A stretch of 64,000 nucleotides of DNA from Alphaproteobacteria bacterium (GTDB taxonomy: Bacteria; Pseudomonadota; Alphaproteobacteria; UBA6615). The notes under the pieces were generated by a model. That model was not told where the DNA came from, did not search any database, and saw nothing but the letters and a program-made list of their open reading frames with translations. The stretch lies in assembly GCA_011087645.1 (NCBI GenBank), contig JAALLF010000013.1:31230-95229 (forward strand). Reading direction: 5' to 3'. Each line of letters begins with the position of its first letter. Positions within the stretch are counted from its first letter, which is position 1. Shown here piece by piece: positions 10,243 through 20,352 of this stretch. The position numbers were made by a program, and so were the translations under genes.

Positions 10243-10497
10243 GATCGCGGCCCCCGGTGTTTGTGAAGAACATCAGATGGCCTCGTTAACCCCATAAAAC
10301 AAGGGATTAGAGGCCTCGACACAGGCTTCAAATGCGTTCACGTTCAAGCGAGCTTAACATTACAGCGCGATGATATATATCGCCACGGTATATGCCCAGT
10401 ATAGGTATCGATCGGTCGATCTTGCGCGCCAAACAACATATATAAGCCTCCAGCCCCGGCGATCGCCGAGGCGCACGAGCTTTGAGTGACGATTGCC

Positions 10498-11661
10498 ATG
10501 AGCGAGAATATTTCAGCCCCGCAAGGCGCCCCGAGCGCGACCCCGCTGCCCATTGGGCTGCAGGCCGTCGAACGCGCCATCGCCGACCTGCGCCGGGGCG
10601 CGACCGTCGTGGTGGCGGGCAATGGCCACGCGCTGATGGTGCAGGCCGCCGAGGGCGTGACCCACGACGCCCTGGCGCGACTGACGGCCCTGTCGAAAGG
10701 GACGCCTTCGCTACTGTTGACCGCGCGGCGCGCCGCAATTCTGGGCCTGACCAGCGACCCCCAGGGCGCGGTCCGGGTCAGCTTGAGCGGCGGCGTCACG
10801 GCGGACACGGTGCGCATGATGGCCGATCCAGCGGGCCCGCAACCGCAACACCAGCCCGCCGCCCTGTCGATCGCCTTGATCGAGCGGGAGACCGAGCCGG
10901 GCGCCGGCGAGCTGGGCGCCATCGAGCTGGCGAAGCTCGCCCGGTTGTTGCCGGCAACCGTGGTGGCCGCGGTGCCGGCGGAACGGCTGGGCTATTTGCC
11001 GTCCTGGGCGGACACAGAATCGCTGCTCGTCGTCGAACTCGACAGCATCCACCAATATCGCGACGCCGAGGCCCGCACCCTACAACGGGTCGGCGCGGCG
11101 ACGGTGCCCCTGAGCGACGCGGAAAACACCAATGTCATCGCCTTTCGCCCGCCCGATGGCGGGCGCGAGCATCTAGCCATCGTCATCGGCGAGCTCGCGC
11201 CCGACGCGCCGGTCCTGGTGCGCATCCACTCGGAATGCTTTACCGGCGATCTGCTGGGCAGCCTGCGTTGCGACTGCGGCGACCAATTGCGCGGCGCCGT
11301 CGCCGAGATCAACAAGGCGGGTAGCGGCGTGCTGCTCTATATGGCGCAAGAGGGCCGTGGCATCGGCCTGGTCAACAAGCTGCGGGCCTACGAGCTGCAG
11401 GATCAGGGCTTCGACACCATCGACGCCAACGAACAGTTGGGCTTCGACCCCGACGAACGGATCTATCAGCCGGCCGCTGAAATTCTGCGCCAGTTGAGCA
11501 TCACACGAGTGCGGCTATTGACCAACAATCCGCGAAAGGTGGCCGCCCTGGCGGACGGCGGCATCGAGGTCGTCGAGCGGGTACCCCACGCCTTTCCCGC
11601 CAATCGACACAGCGAGCGTTATCTCGCCACCAAGCAAAGCCGCGGCGGGCACCTTCTATAG
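10498..11661 (+). CDS. ribA: GTP cyclohydrolase II with degenerate RibB-like N-terminal domain
   Basis: VRIHSECFTGDLLGSLRCDCGDQL, YMAQEGRGIGL, LLTNNPRKV signatures; N-terminal ~190 aa RibB-like without the acidic catalytic motif. Confidence 0.9.
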   Translation: MSENISAPQGAPSATPLPIGLQAVERAIADLRRGATVVVAGNGHALMVQAAEGVTHDALARLTALSKGTPSLLLTARRAAILGLTSDPQGAVRVSLSGGVTADTVRMMADPAGPQPQHQPAALSIALIERETEPGAGELGAIELAKLARLLPATVVAAVPAERLGYLPSWADTESLLVVELDSIHQYRDAEARTLQRVGAATVPLSDAENTNVIAFRPPDGGREHLAIVIGELAPDAPVLVRIHSECFTGDLLGSLRCDCGDQLRGAVAEINKAGSGVLLYMAQEGRGIGLVNKLRAYELQDQGFDTIDANEQLGFDPDERIYQPAAEILRQLSITRVRLLTNNPRKVAALADGGIEVVERVPHAFPANRHSERYLATKQSRGGHLL

Positions 11662-11838
11662 GCCATAGACCCCTAATTTGGGGCTTTAGCGGCACTATTT
11701 GCCTAGTGCCGCCCGCAAATACGATTCGCCGGCCGCGTTCTAGCTCGCCAAAGGGCGGATTCCCGCGGGATTTGGCCAAATCGACGCTTGGCACCGCGAT
11801 TGCACCTATTTCAGGGAGTTTGAATAGGAGTTTGGGCT

Positions 11839-12747
11839 GTGCCCTCAGTTGCGCCACCAGCATCCGAAGCGCCGGGTTTGCATGAATCGATGCCCGAAAC
11901 GAAGGTCGTTTCGTTTGCCGAAGACGGGTCCAGCTTCTTTGACAACCTGCTCGATATCGTCAACCCGCTACAACATATCCCGGTGGTGTCGACAATCTAT
12001 CGGGCGATCAGCGGCGATGAGATTGCCGCGCCGGCCCGGCTGATCGGCGGCGCCCTGTTCGGCGGCCCCATGGGTTTGGGATCGGCCGCAGCCAATCTCA
12101 TGTTCGAAGAGGTGAGCGGCGACGATTTGGCCGGCCATGCGTTAGCGCTTATCGGCGATACCGTCGACGCGCCGGAACTGGCCAACGCGGTAGCCCCGGC
12201 CGCCGACGCCGCCGCGCCGGTCGCCGACCTCACCGCGCTGGCGGCACAACCGCGCGCGCCACAGGCCGCTACGCCAGCCGCAGCAACAGCGGCCGCAACA
12301 TCTGTTTCCGGCCCGGGACCTGACCCGAGCCCGGGCCCGGACATAATCTGGAACGGCCCGCGGATCTTGCCCTCCCTCGCCCGCTCGACGGCGACACCGC
12401 CGAGCGCCGCCCCAATCGACCGGTCGGTCAATATCTCCGCCGCGCAGCCCGCGCCGATATCGATGAGCGACGGCTCTCCGGCGGAACGCGCCGACTTGCC
12501 TGCCGCCCTGCCCGCAACCTCCCCCACCGGGCTCTCCACGGGGTCGAACAAACCTGACGCCGCCGGCGCAAATCCCGCCGCGCGCCCGGCCTGGCTTGAT
12601 GCCGCGATAGCCGATGCGCAAGCCGTCCAGGGCACGGCGCAAAAGGGCGCGGCCCCGCAAAAGGTCGACGGGCAGCCCTGGATCAGCGACGCCATGCTTG
12701 AGGCGCTGGGCAAATACCGCGAGATGAATCTCGAACGTAACCGGTAA
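11839..12747 (+). CDS. Hypothetical protein with conserved-looking N-terminal domain and Ala/Pro-rich low-complexity C-terminus
   Basis: Long ORF; N-terminus SSFFDNLLDIVNPLQHIPVVSTIYRAISGDEIAAPARLIGGALFGGPMGL; start inferred (GTG). Confidence 0.7.
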   Translation: MPSVAPPASEAPGLHESMPETKVVSFAEDGSSFFDNLLDIVNPLQHIPVVSTIYRAISGDEIAAPARLIGGALFGGPMGLGSAAANLMFEEVSGDDLAGHALALIGDTVDAPELANAVAPAADAAAPVADLTALAAQPRAPQAATPAAATAAATSVSGPGPDPSPGPDIIWNGPRILPSLARSTATPPSAAPIDRSVNISAAQPAPISMSDGSPAERADLPAALPATSPTGLSTGSNKPDAAGANPAARPAWLDAAIADAQAVQGTAQKGAAPQKVDGQPWISDAMLEALGKYREMNLERNR

Positions 12748-12832
12748 CGGCGAATTTCAGCGGTCACTTCACTTCGATCAAAAAGCAAGCTCGATGCCAT
12801 GCGGAGCGCTAAGCCGTTCTCCTTGATGGGCC

Positions 12833-12993
12833 GGGCAATCGCATATGGCGAGGGTGGAATTCCCCCTCCTTCGAGACACTCGCTACGCGAGCCCTCAGGA
12901 TGAGGAATTCTGTTAGATATGCGCAAAGCCTCATCCTGAGGAGCCGCCCGAAGGGTGGCGTCTCGAAGGGCGAGGTTGTCACAGGCGACCGCC
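12833..12993. repeat. MITE-like palindromic repeat family A, copy 1
   Basis: CCTCAGGATGAGG...CCTCATCCTGAGG arms, outer GGGCAATCGCATAT-type terminus; near-identical to the 32053 and 43733 copies. Confidence 0.85.
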
Positions 12994-13050
12994 CCGACTC
13001 AAGCAAGAGAGGGTTCATTACGCCACGCGCCTGGCGCGTTATACTAGGCC

Positions 13051-13560
13051 ATGCTGAGCGTTCACCCCACCGCGCGGAGCCGCGGCCTTCTTCGGTTCGA
13101 GGGCGATGAATATCCGTGTGCCCTGGGCCGCTCTGGCGTGCTTGCAAAAAAACGCGAGGGTGATGGGGCGACGCCGGTCGGGTCGTTTAAGTTAAGGCGG
13201 GTATTTTACCGGGCCGACCGATTGGCGCTGCCGCAAAGCGGGTTGCCTTTGCGCGCGCTAACCGAACGCGATGGTTGGTGCGACGACCCGGCGCATGGCG
13301 ACTATAACCGGCTGGTCGCGCTGCCCTTTGCGGCGTCCCACGAAGCGCTCTGGCGCGACGATCGTCTCTACGATGTTATTATCGTCATCGGCCATAATGA
13401 CGATCCGCCGCGCGCCCTCCTGGGCAGCGCGATCTTTATTCATTGCGCGAGCGACGACTATGCGCCGACCGAGGGCTGTGTGGCCCTGGCCCGCGAAACC
13501 CTGATCGACCTGGCGCCTCGGCTCACGCCGGACATGGCGTTGCAGATCAGCGAAGCTTAA
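13051..13560 (+). CDS. L,D-transpeptidase family protein (YkuD domain)
   Basis: DVIIVIGHNDDPPRALLGSAIFIHCASDDYAPTEGCVAL matches the HX..S.GC catalytic motif. Confidence 0.88.
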   Translation: MLSVHPTARSRGLLRFEGDEYPCALGRSGVLAKKREGDGATPVGSFKLRRVFYRADRLALPQSGLPLRALTERDGWCDDPAHGDYNRLVALPFAASHEALWRDDRLYDVIIVIGHNDDPPRALLGSAIFIHCASDDYAPTEGCVALARETLIDLAPRLTPDMALQISEA

Positions 13561-14258
13561 GGCGCCGCGCCGTAGCCGACCTGGCGTTCGCCGAAGACGC
13601 CAGTGCCGACCCGCACATGAGTGGCCCCCAGGGCGACCGCCATTTCAAAGTCGGCCGACATGCCCATGCTTAATCCCGCAATCTCATTGCGCTCGGCGAT
13701 GTTGCGCAGCAAGGCAAAATGCGGCGCCGGGGCCTCGTCGAGCGGCGGAATGCACATCAAGCCGACCACCGGCAACCCGGCTGTGCGGCAGTGGGCGATG
13801 AATTCGTCAGCCGCCTCGGGCCAGATGCCGGCCTTTTGCGGCTCTTCGCCGGTATTGATTTGGATGAAGCAATCCCGCGAGACACCGGCCTTGTCGAAAG
13901 CATCGGCGAGGCGGGCGACCAATTTCGGCCGGTCGACCGTCTGAATAACATCGAACAGCGCCACCGCATCGCGCACCTTGTTGGTTTGCAGCGGGCCGAT
14001 GAGATGCAATTCCAGGTCGGGGTGCTCGGCGCGCCGCGCCGCCCAATGGCCCTGCGCCTCCTGTACCCGGTTTTCGCCAAACACCAGATGGCCCGCCGCA
14101 AGCGCTTGATCGAGGCGCTGCTCGACCTGCCCCTTGCTCACGGCAATAAGTGTGGCATCGCCCGCATCGCGGTCGGCGGCTTGCGCGGCAGCCACGATAC
14201 GCTGGTTGACCTGGCTTAAGTTACTGGCGACGTCATCTGTCATATTGGTTTCGCGCAA
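13557..14258 (-). CDS. YggS-family pyridoxal phosphate homeostasis protein
   Basis: LIAVSKGQ...FGENRVQEAQ...LHLIGPLQTNKV...LSMGMSADFEMAVALGATHVRVGTGVFG. Confidence 0.93.
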   Translation of the reverse strand: MRETNMTDDVASNLSQVNQRIVAAAQAADRDAGDATLIAVSKGQVEQRLDQALAAGHLVFGENRVQEAQGHWAARRAEHPDLELHLIGPLQTNKVRDAVALFDVIQTVDRPKLVARLADAFDKAGVSRDCFIQINTGEEPQKAGIWPEAADEFIAHCRTAGLPVVGLMCIPPLDEAPAPHFALLRNIAERNEIAGLSMGMSADFEMAVALGATHVRVGTGVFGERQVGYGAAP

Positions 14259-14326
14259 TAGCCGCGGACGCCTAAACCCATTAAAACAAAATCCTGAATT
14301 TTCGCCCGTTCGCGCAACCTATAATA

Positions 14327-15556
14327 TTGGCCGCCATGACAAAACCCATCGAGACTTTCGCCGATCTCATCGCGCCAATCACCGAGGGCGAATTTTTTGC
14401 CGACTATCACGACCAGAAATTTCTGCACATTCCGGCACCGGACCCGAACAAGTTCGCCGATGTTATGTCGTGGGACATCCTGACGAATATGTTGAACATG
14501 ACATCGATCTGGAGCCCGACCAGTCTGCAAGTTTTTCTCGACACAAAGGCCATACCGGCTGAGCAGTATTGCCGCGAGGCCACGGATCGAAACAACCAAC
14601 CCAGCCTGCAGCCGGATGCCGAGAAGGTAAAAAGCTGGCTGCGACGCGGCGCGTCGCTCGTGGCGAACGATGTCGATACGCTGTGGTCCGGCACGGCCGC
14701 GGCCGCGAACGCCCTGGAAATACGGTTCGGCGGCCGGTCGCAAAGCAACCTCTATTGCTCGTGGAACCAACATCAGGCCTTCGACACCCATTTCGATACC
14801 CACGAAGTGTTCGCGCTGCACGTCGCCGGCGAAAAGGTTTGGCGTATTTACGAGGGACGCCTCGAGCGGCCGATCGCCAACGACGTTTTTAAGGGCCTGG
14901 ACCAAGCCTATCACGATGAACATCGTGGCGCCGTCGCCGCGGAAGTCACCATGCGTCCCGGCGACATGCTCTATATCCCGCGCGGTCAGTACCATGACGC
15001 GCTGGCGTCAAGCGATGGCACCATCCACATAACCTATGGATTGACCCATGTTATCGGCTTTGACGTCCTAACCCTGCTTTATGAATTGGCCATGGCGGAC
15101 CCGCAGTTCCGCGGCAATATCCCCCTGCCCGATGCCGGGCCCGATGCGCGCCGGCAGTGGCTTAACGAGCTGGCCGATTGCCTGCACGAAATTGCCAATG
15201 GCGATTTGCTGTTGGCAAACCTCAACGCCTACCACGATTCCTACCGCTACTACCGCGGCGGGTTTAACCTGCCCGCGGATGCGTTCGAAAAAGATGTCAG
15301 CGAACGCTTCTCGGTCGTGGTCCGCAGCCTCGAGGTTGTCGACAATAGCGGGCAATTTTCCCTGCAGAGCGCCAAGGGCACGGTGCCGATCCCACCGGAA
15401 CTGGCCGATCCGATCTCCTGGATGATCGATAGCGGCGATTTTTCGCCAACGGAACTGGCCAGCAAATTTCCTAACCTCACCGAAGATGTGCGCGACAAGC
15501 TGATCGACAATATGCTGTCCATGAAAGCCATTGCGCTGATTGCAAACACAGCCTGA
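14327..15556 (+). CDS. JmjC/cupin_4-type oxygenase-like protein
   Basis: HFDTHEVFALHVAGEKVWRIYEG (HxD motif) and GDMLYIPRGQYHDAL. Confidence 0.8.
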   Translation: MAAMTKPIETFADLIAPITEGEFFADYHDQKFLHIPAPDPNKFADVMSWDILTNMLNMTSIWSPTSLQVFLDTKAIPAEQYCREATDRNNQPSLQPDAEKVKSWLRRGASLVANDVDTLWSGTAAAANALEIRFGGRSQSNLYCSWNQHQAFDTHFDTHEVFALHVAGEKVWRIYEGRLERPIANDVFKGLDQAYHDEHRGAVAAEVTMRPGDMLYIPRGQYHDALASSDGTIHITYGLTHVIGFDVLTLLYELAMADPQFRGNIPLPDAGPDARRQWLNELADCLHEIANGDLLLANLNAYHDSYRYYRGGFNLPADAFEKDVSERFSVVVRSLEVVDNSGQFSLQSAKGTVPIPPELADPISWMIDSGDFSPTELASKFPNLTEDVRDKLIDNMLSMKAIALIANTA

Positions 15557-15752
15557 CCGATGGTTACGCGGTATTCATGCATTATTCGGCAGGGTAAGTC
15601 GTAGAGGCGCTACAAAGTATTACTGGTTAATTAAATCATGTGGCGGTTATGTCACAGTGTAATGAATTCGTGACACAAACAACACGGAAAGCATTGCAAT
15701 TACCTTAGATTCCGGGGTTTTATGCCCGACAAGGCTTCAGTGCAGAAGTCTG

Positions 15753-15816
15753 GCGTCCGCGTTAGTGCCAGAGCACAGCGAAGTTGACGAGTCCCCAACG
15801 GGACGAACGCGGACGC
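15753..15816 (+). promoter_or_regulatory. Predicted structured 5' leader of porin mRNA (three-way junction)
   Basis: GCGTCCGCGTT (15753-15763) pairs with AACGCGGACGC (15806-15816); inside, GTGC-CAGA-GCAC (15765-15776) and GTCCC-CAAC-GGGAC (15791-15804). Confidence 0.55.
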
Positions 15817-15845
15817 AAGTCCAAGATTATGGAGGTTGGATTAAA

Positions 15846-16994
15846 ATGAAGAAAGCTCTTCTAGCAAGTACCGCCCTGGTTGGCGCTGCCTTGCTGAGTG
15901 CACCGGCGCAAGCCGGAACGGTGGGGTCAGGTGATAACCTGGCTGTCCGCCTTAGTGGTTTCATGTGGTTCCAAGCCCACGTGCTTGACGAGCAAGGCTC
16001 GCAACGAGCTGGGTTCGGCCGTGGCTATGACTTTGACATTCCGGAAACCGAAGTTCACATCAATGCGTCGAACACTGCCGATAATGGCATTAAGTACGGC
16101 GTATCGATCGAGATGGAAGTTAACACCGACGCCAGTGACAATGGTGACGAAGTTTGGGCGTTTTTGAGCGGCGACTTTGGCCGTATCGAAATGGGCGACC
16201 AGGACGATGTCACCAACCGTATGCTTGTTGGCGCTTTCCAGGCGCACAAAGGTATCTCGGGTCCGTTTGGTGGACTGGGCGGTGTGTTCCCAGTGTTCCA
16301 TAACGGCTTTGGAGCCGTTGGCGCACTTGGTTCGCCGTACTTGTATCGTACAGATATTCAAGCTGCGACATCGAGCGATCGCACGAAAGTCATCTACTTC
16401 TCGCCGCGATTCTCGGGTTTCCAAGTCGGCGCATCCTTTACGCCTGACAGCGGCGCTAACGGTGCGAGTTTCGGGGAAACGGACAACGACACCAGCTTCA
16501 ACAACATGATTAGCCTGGGTCTTAACTACACCGGTAAGTTCGACGACGTTGGTGTTTCTGCAACCGTTTCGTATGAAACGGCAGAACAGGAAATCGACGG
16601 CGCCGATAATGTCAACGAGGACCTCGAACTCCTCCATATCGGTGCTAAGGTCGACTTTGCCGGCTTTACAGTTGGCGCCAACTATCGCGACAATGGCGAT
16701 TCAACCTTGTCCACCGCAGCAGTATCGGCTGGCGCGGACCAGGGCGACTATTGGGCGGTAGGTGCCGGTTATCAGCAGGGCCCTTGGGGCGTCAGCGCCT
16801 GGTATTCGCTGGGCGAGCGTGACGTATCTAGCTCAGTCGAAAACACGGTTGAACGCTGGGGTCTCGGTGCTCGCTACGCGATCGCGCCGGGTTGGCAAGT
16901 TCGCGCCGACTATAACAACGCGACCCAGGAGACCACGGGTAGCGAGGATCTTAAAGCGCAGGCGTTTATCCTGACCAACATGTTCAACTTCTAA
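15846..16994 (+). CDS. Outer membrane porin (general alphaproteobacterial porin)
   Basis: Signal peptide MKKALLASTALVGAALLSAPAQAG, beta-barrel pattern, C-terminal ...AFILTNMFNF; RBS ggagg just upstream. Confidence 0.9.
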   Translation: MKKALLASTALVGAALLSAPAQAGTVGSGDNLAVRLSGFMWFQAHVLDEQGSQRAGFGRGYDFDIPETEVHINASNTADNGIKYGVSIEMEVNTDASDNGDEVWAFLSGDFGRIEMGDQDDVTNRMLVGAFQAHKGISGPFGGLGGVFPVFHNGFGAVGALGSPYLYRTDIQAATSSDRTKVIYFSPRFSGFQVGASFTPDSGANGASFGETDNDTSFNNMISLGLNYTGKFDDVGVSATVSYETAEQEIDGADNVNEDLELLHIGAKVDFAGFTVGANYRDNGDSTLSTAAVSAGADQGDYWAVGAGYQQGPWGVSAWYSLGERDVSSSVENTVERWGLGARYAIAPGWQVRADYNNATQETTGSEDLKAQAFILTNMFNF

Positions 16995-17022
16995 GCCCAG
17001 GCGGTTTAGCAGTAAAAGATAC

Positions 17023-17054
17023 GGGCGGCGGATTTTCCGCCGCCCTATTTTTTT
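17023..17054 (+). terminator. Rho-independent terminator downstream of porin
   Basis: GGGCGGCGG-ATTTT-CCGCCGCCC followed by TATTTTTTT. Confidence 0.92.
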
Positions 17055-17120
17055 GTGCCGACTTCTCTGCTATTAGACTGAGAGTCTCCTCTACGGGGCG
17101 CACAATTTCCGGTTGGAACA

Positions 17121-17639
17121 ATGACGCGAATCCGCAACTCGATATTTTCCACCTTCGTCGCTGCTCTTTTGCTGACAGCCTGCGACAGCATTCCGACAGA
17201 ACGCGCCGACGGACAGGGTGCCGACGACAAAATAAGACAGAGCGGCGGCAAGCTGTTCGGCGATATCAACTTGCTGGGCCCCGACCGTGATAAGGACGCC
17301 GAGGGCGGATCGGGTATCGGCGTCAACGGATTTCTGTGGCGCGCCTCGCTGGATACCTTGTCTTTCCTGCCGCTTTCATCGGCCGATCCGTTTGGCGGCG
17401 TGATCATCACCGACTGGTACTCACCGCCCGAGAGCCCCGAAGAGCGTTTCAAGGTCACGACATACATTCTTGGGCGCCAGCTGCGCTCGGACGGCGTCCG
17501 CGTCGCGGTGTTTCGCCAGGAACTAAACGGCAGCCGCGGCTGGGTCGATTCACAGGTCGAGAACGGAACCGGCTCGAAGCTCGAGGGGGCTATTTTAAGC
17601 CGCGCCCGCGAACTGCGGATCGCCTCCGCCGACCAATAG
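17121..17639 (+). CDS. DUF3576 domain-containing lipoprotein
   Basis: Lipobox-like LLLTACDS; GVNGFLWRASLDTLSFLPLSSADPFGGVIITDWY; upstream of leuS as commonly seen in alphaproteobacteria. Confidence 0.85.
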   Translation: MTRIRNSIFSTFVAALLLTACDSIPTERADGQGADDKIRQSGGKLFGDINLLGPDRDKDAEGGSGIGVNGFLWRASLDTLSFLPLSSADPFGGVIITDWYSPPESPEERFKVTTYILGRQLRSDGVRVAVFRQELNGSRGWVDSQVENGTGSKLEGAILSRARELRIASADQ

Positions 17640-17748
17640 AATATCCGCCCAGGCCGGCGCGCCCATATGAGCAAAACCCGATATAGCGCCCTCGCCCCGC
17701 GGGCCCGCCAAACCCCGCCGCGCGTGCGCCTTGGACATATGTGCCGTC

Positions 17749-20352
17749 ATGCCCCGCTATAATTTTCGCGAAACCGAAGCCGAGTGGCAGCAAGCCTGGG
17801 ACGCGCGCGATGCATTTACCGCCCGCGAAGAGCCCGGCCATCGGAAATACTACGTGCTCGAGATGTTTCCCTACCCTTCGGGCCGCATCCATATGGGCCA
17901 TTTGCGTTGCTACACGTTGGGCGACGTGGTGGCCCGGTATAAGCGCGCCCGCGGGTTCAACGTCCTCCACCCCATGGGCTGGGATGCCTTCGGCTTGCCA
18001 GCGGAAAACGCGGCGATGGAAAAGGGCGTCCATCCCGCCGATTGGACCTACGAGAACATCGCGGCGATGCGCAGCCAGCTCAAGGCGATGGGCCTGTCGA
18101 TCGATTGGTCGCGCGAGCTGGCGACCTGCGATCCGGAGTATTACCAACACGAGCAAGCCATGTTCCTCGACTTCATGGAGCAGGGCTTGGTGTACCGCCA
18201 GGAAGGCTGGGTGAACTGGGACCCGGTCGACCATACGGTGTTGGCGAACGAACAGGTTATCGACGGTAAGGGCTGGCGCTCGGGCGCGCCGATCGAACGG
18301 CGGCGGCTGGCCCAGTGGTTTTGCCGGATTACCGACTTCAACGACGATCTGCTCGCCAGCCTCGAGCGGCTGGACCGCTGGCCCGCCAAGGTCCGCACCA
18401 TGCAGGAAAATTGGATCGGCCGATCCGAGGGCGCCTATATCGATTTCGCTTTCGCCGAGGCCGACGAGGACCCGGGCGGCGGCAACGGCGCGGGCGGCCG
18501 CGACCCGTTGCGGGTTTATACGACCCGGCCGGATACAATTTTCGGCGCTAGCTTTTGCGCCATCGCGGCGGACCATCCGCTGAGCGAGGAGCTGGCGAAG
18601 AACAATCCGGCGATCGCCGCGTTTGTCGAGGAATGCCGCCAACTGGGCACCAGCGAAGAGGCCATTCAAAAGGCCAACAAGCGCGGTATCGATACCGGGT
18701 TGCGGGTCAAACACCCGTTCGCCGACCAGCTCCTGCCGGTCTACGCGGCGAACTTCGTGCTGATGGGGTATGGCACCGGCGCGATCTTCGGGTGCCCCGC
18801 CCATGATCAGCGCGATCTGGATTTCGCGCACGCCTACGATCTGCCGGTCCGCCCGGTGGTCGTGCCCAGCACCGCCGACCCGGACACCTTCGACGTGGGC
18901 GACGAGGCCTATATTGGCGAGGGCAAGCTGGCGCATTCGCAGTTCCTCGACGGGCTCGGCGTCGACGACGCCAAGCGCACGGTAATCGAGCGTCTGGCGG
19001 CCGACAGGTCGGGCGAGGGCACGGTGAACTACCGGCTGCGCGACTGGCTGGTCTCGCGGCAGCGCTATTGGGGCTGTCCGATCCCGGTGATCCATTGTGG
19101 CGATTGCGGCATCGTGCCGGTGCCGCGCGCGGATCTGCCGGTGATCCTGCCCAAGGAAGTGGACTTCGCCGCGCCGGGCAATCCGCTCGACCGCCACCCG
19201 AGCTGGAAGCATGTGGACTGTCCGGCCTGCGGCATAGCGGCCCAGCGCGACACCGACACCTTCGACACCTTCATGGATTCGTCCTGGTATTTTGCCCGCT
19301 TCTGCTCGCCGCGGGCCGACATCCCGGTCGACGCCGCGGCTGGCGACTATTGGCTGCCGGTCGATCAGTATATCGGCGGCATCGAACATGCGATTTTGCA
19401 TCTGCTCTATTCGCGCTTTTTTATGCGCGCCATGCACAAGGCCGACTATATCGACATCGACGAGCCGTTCGACGGCCTGTTCACCCAGGGCATGGTCAAT
19501 CACGCGACGTTCCGCGACGCCGACGGGCAATGGATCGAACCGCAGAATGTGGTGCGCGACGCGGCCGGCGCCGCCCAGCGCGCCGATACCGGCGTGCCGG
19601 TCGATATCGGCCGGGTCGAGAAGATGTCGAAATCGAAAAAGAACACGGTCGACCCGACCGACGTTATCGAGCATTACGGCGCGGACACGGCGCGCTGGTT
19701 CATTCTGTCGGACAGCCCGCCGGACCGCGATATGGAGTGGACCGACGCCGGCGTGCAGGGCGCCTTTCGCTACGTCAACCGGGTCGCGCGGCTAATCGAC
19801 GACCAGCTCGACGCCTTGCCCAAGCCCGGCGCGGCGCTGCCCGGCGATCTGTCGGACCCGGCCGCCGAATTGCGCCAGATCACCCACAAGACCATCGCCG
19901 GCATCACCGACGATTATGAGCGCTTCCACTTCAATAAGTCGGTCGCGCGGCTCTACGAGCTGACCAACGCCATAGCCGCCGTCGACACCGCAAAGCCCAG
20001 CGTCGGCGATGGCTGGGCAATTCGCGAAGCGCTCGAAGCGCTGGTGCGGCTGCTGGGCCCGATGACGCCGCACCTCGCCGAGGAGATGTGGCGGCGCTTG
20101 GGCCACGACACTTTACTCGCCGACACGCCCTGGCCCGACGTCGATGACAGCTTGACCGTCGACGAGACTGTCACCGTGGCGATCCAGGTAGCCGGAAAAT
20201 TACGCGGCACCATCGACGTGCCCGCCGGCGCCGATAAAGATGCCGTCGAACCCCTGGCGCTGGCAGTCGCCAATGTTGCCGCGGCGATCGGCGGGCGGGC
20301 GGTCCGCAAAATGGTTTTCGTTCCCGACAAGCTGGTGAATTTCGTTGTTTAG
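17749..20352 (+). CDS. leuS: Leucyl-tRNA synthetase
   Basis: [17 protein letters not shown] (HIGH-like HMGH), [12 protein letters not shown]; start at MPRYNF inferred. Confidence 0.97.
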   Translation: MPRYNFRETEAEWQQAWDARDAFTAREEPGHRKYYVLEMFPYPSGRIHMGHLRCYTLGDVVARYKRARGFNVLHPMGWDAFGLPAENAAMEKGVHPADWTYENIAAMRSQLKAMGLSIDWSRELATCDPEYYQHEQAMFLDFMEQGLVYRQEGWVNWDPVDHTVLANEQVIDGKGWRSGAPIERRRLAQWFCRITDFNDDLLASLERLDRWPAKVRTMQENWIGRSEGAYIDFAFAEADEDPGGGNGAGGRDPLRVYTTRPDTIFGASFCAIAADHPLSEELAKNNPAIAAFVEECRQLGTSEEAIQKANKRGIDTGLRVKHPFADQLLPVYAANFVLMGYGTGAIFGCPAHDQRDLDFAHAYDLPVRPVVVPSTADPDTFDVGDEAYIGEGKLAHSQFLDGLGVDDAKRTVIERLAADRSGEGTVNYRLRDWLVSRQRYWGCPIPVIHCGDCGIVPVPRADLPVILPKEVDFAAPGNPLDRHPSWKHVDCPACGIAAQRDTDTFDTFMDSSWYFARFCSPRADIPVDAAAGDYWLPVDQYIGGIEHAILHLLYSRFFMRAMHKADYIDIDEPFDGLFTQGMVNHATFRDADGQWIEPQNVVRDAAGAAQRADTGVPVDIGRVEKMSKSKKNTVDPTDVIEHYGADTARWFILSDSPPDRDMEWTDAGVQGAFRYVNRVARLIDDQLDALPKPGAALPGDLSDPAAELRQITHKTIAGITDDYERFHFNKSVARLYELTNAIAAVDTAKPSVGDGWAIREALEALVRLLGPMTPHLAEEMWRRLGHDTLLADTPWPDVDDSLTVDETVTVAIQVAGKLRGTIDVPAGADKDAVEPLALAVANVAAAIGGRAVRKMVFVPDKLVNFVV

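Noticed and set aside
10243-10497. Possible FMN riboswitch upstream of ribA
   Set aside because: The conserved RFN-element blocks (AGGGC...GGGGUG, ACCGGCGGU) were not found; only a short GCGAT...ATCGC hairpin is present.
11670-11695. ACCCCTAATTTGGGGCTTT hairpin after ribA as terminator
   Set aside because: Only a 4-bp stem and a 3-nt T tract; too weak to call.
12900-13109. Recurrent small ORFs starting MRNSVRYAQSLILRSRPKGGVSKGE (also at 32033-32359 and 43800-44120)
   Set aside because: The shared peptide is the translation of the dispersed family A repeat, not a protein family.
15753-15816. Hammerhead-ribozyme resemblance: UUGACGA-GUCCC...GGGAC-GAA resembles the CUGANGA/stem II/GAAA core
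   Set aside because: Position C3 is U, the third A of GAAA is missing, and no stem I can be formed next to the would-be cleavage site; the two As pair better with UU in the 11-bp outer stem. Kept only as a structured leader.
17590-19674. 694-aa minus-strand ORF antisense to leuS
   Set aside because: Shadow ORF typical of high-GC DNA; no recognisable domain and leuS on the plus strand is unambiguous.
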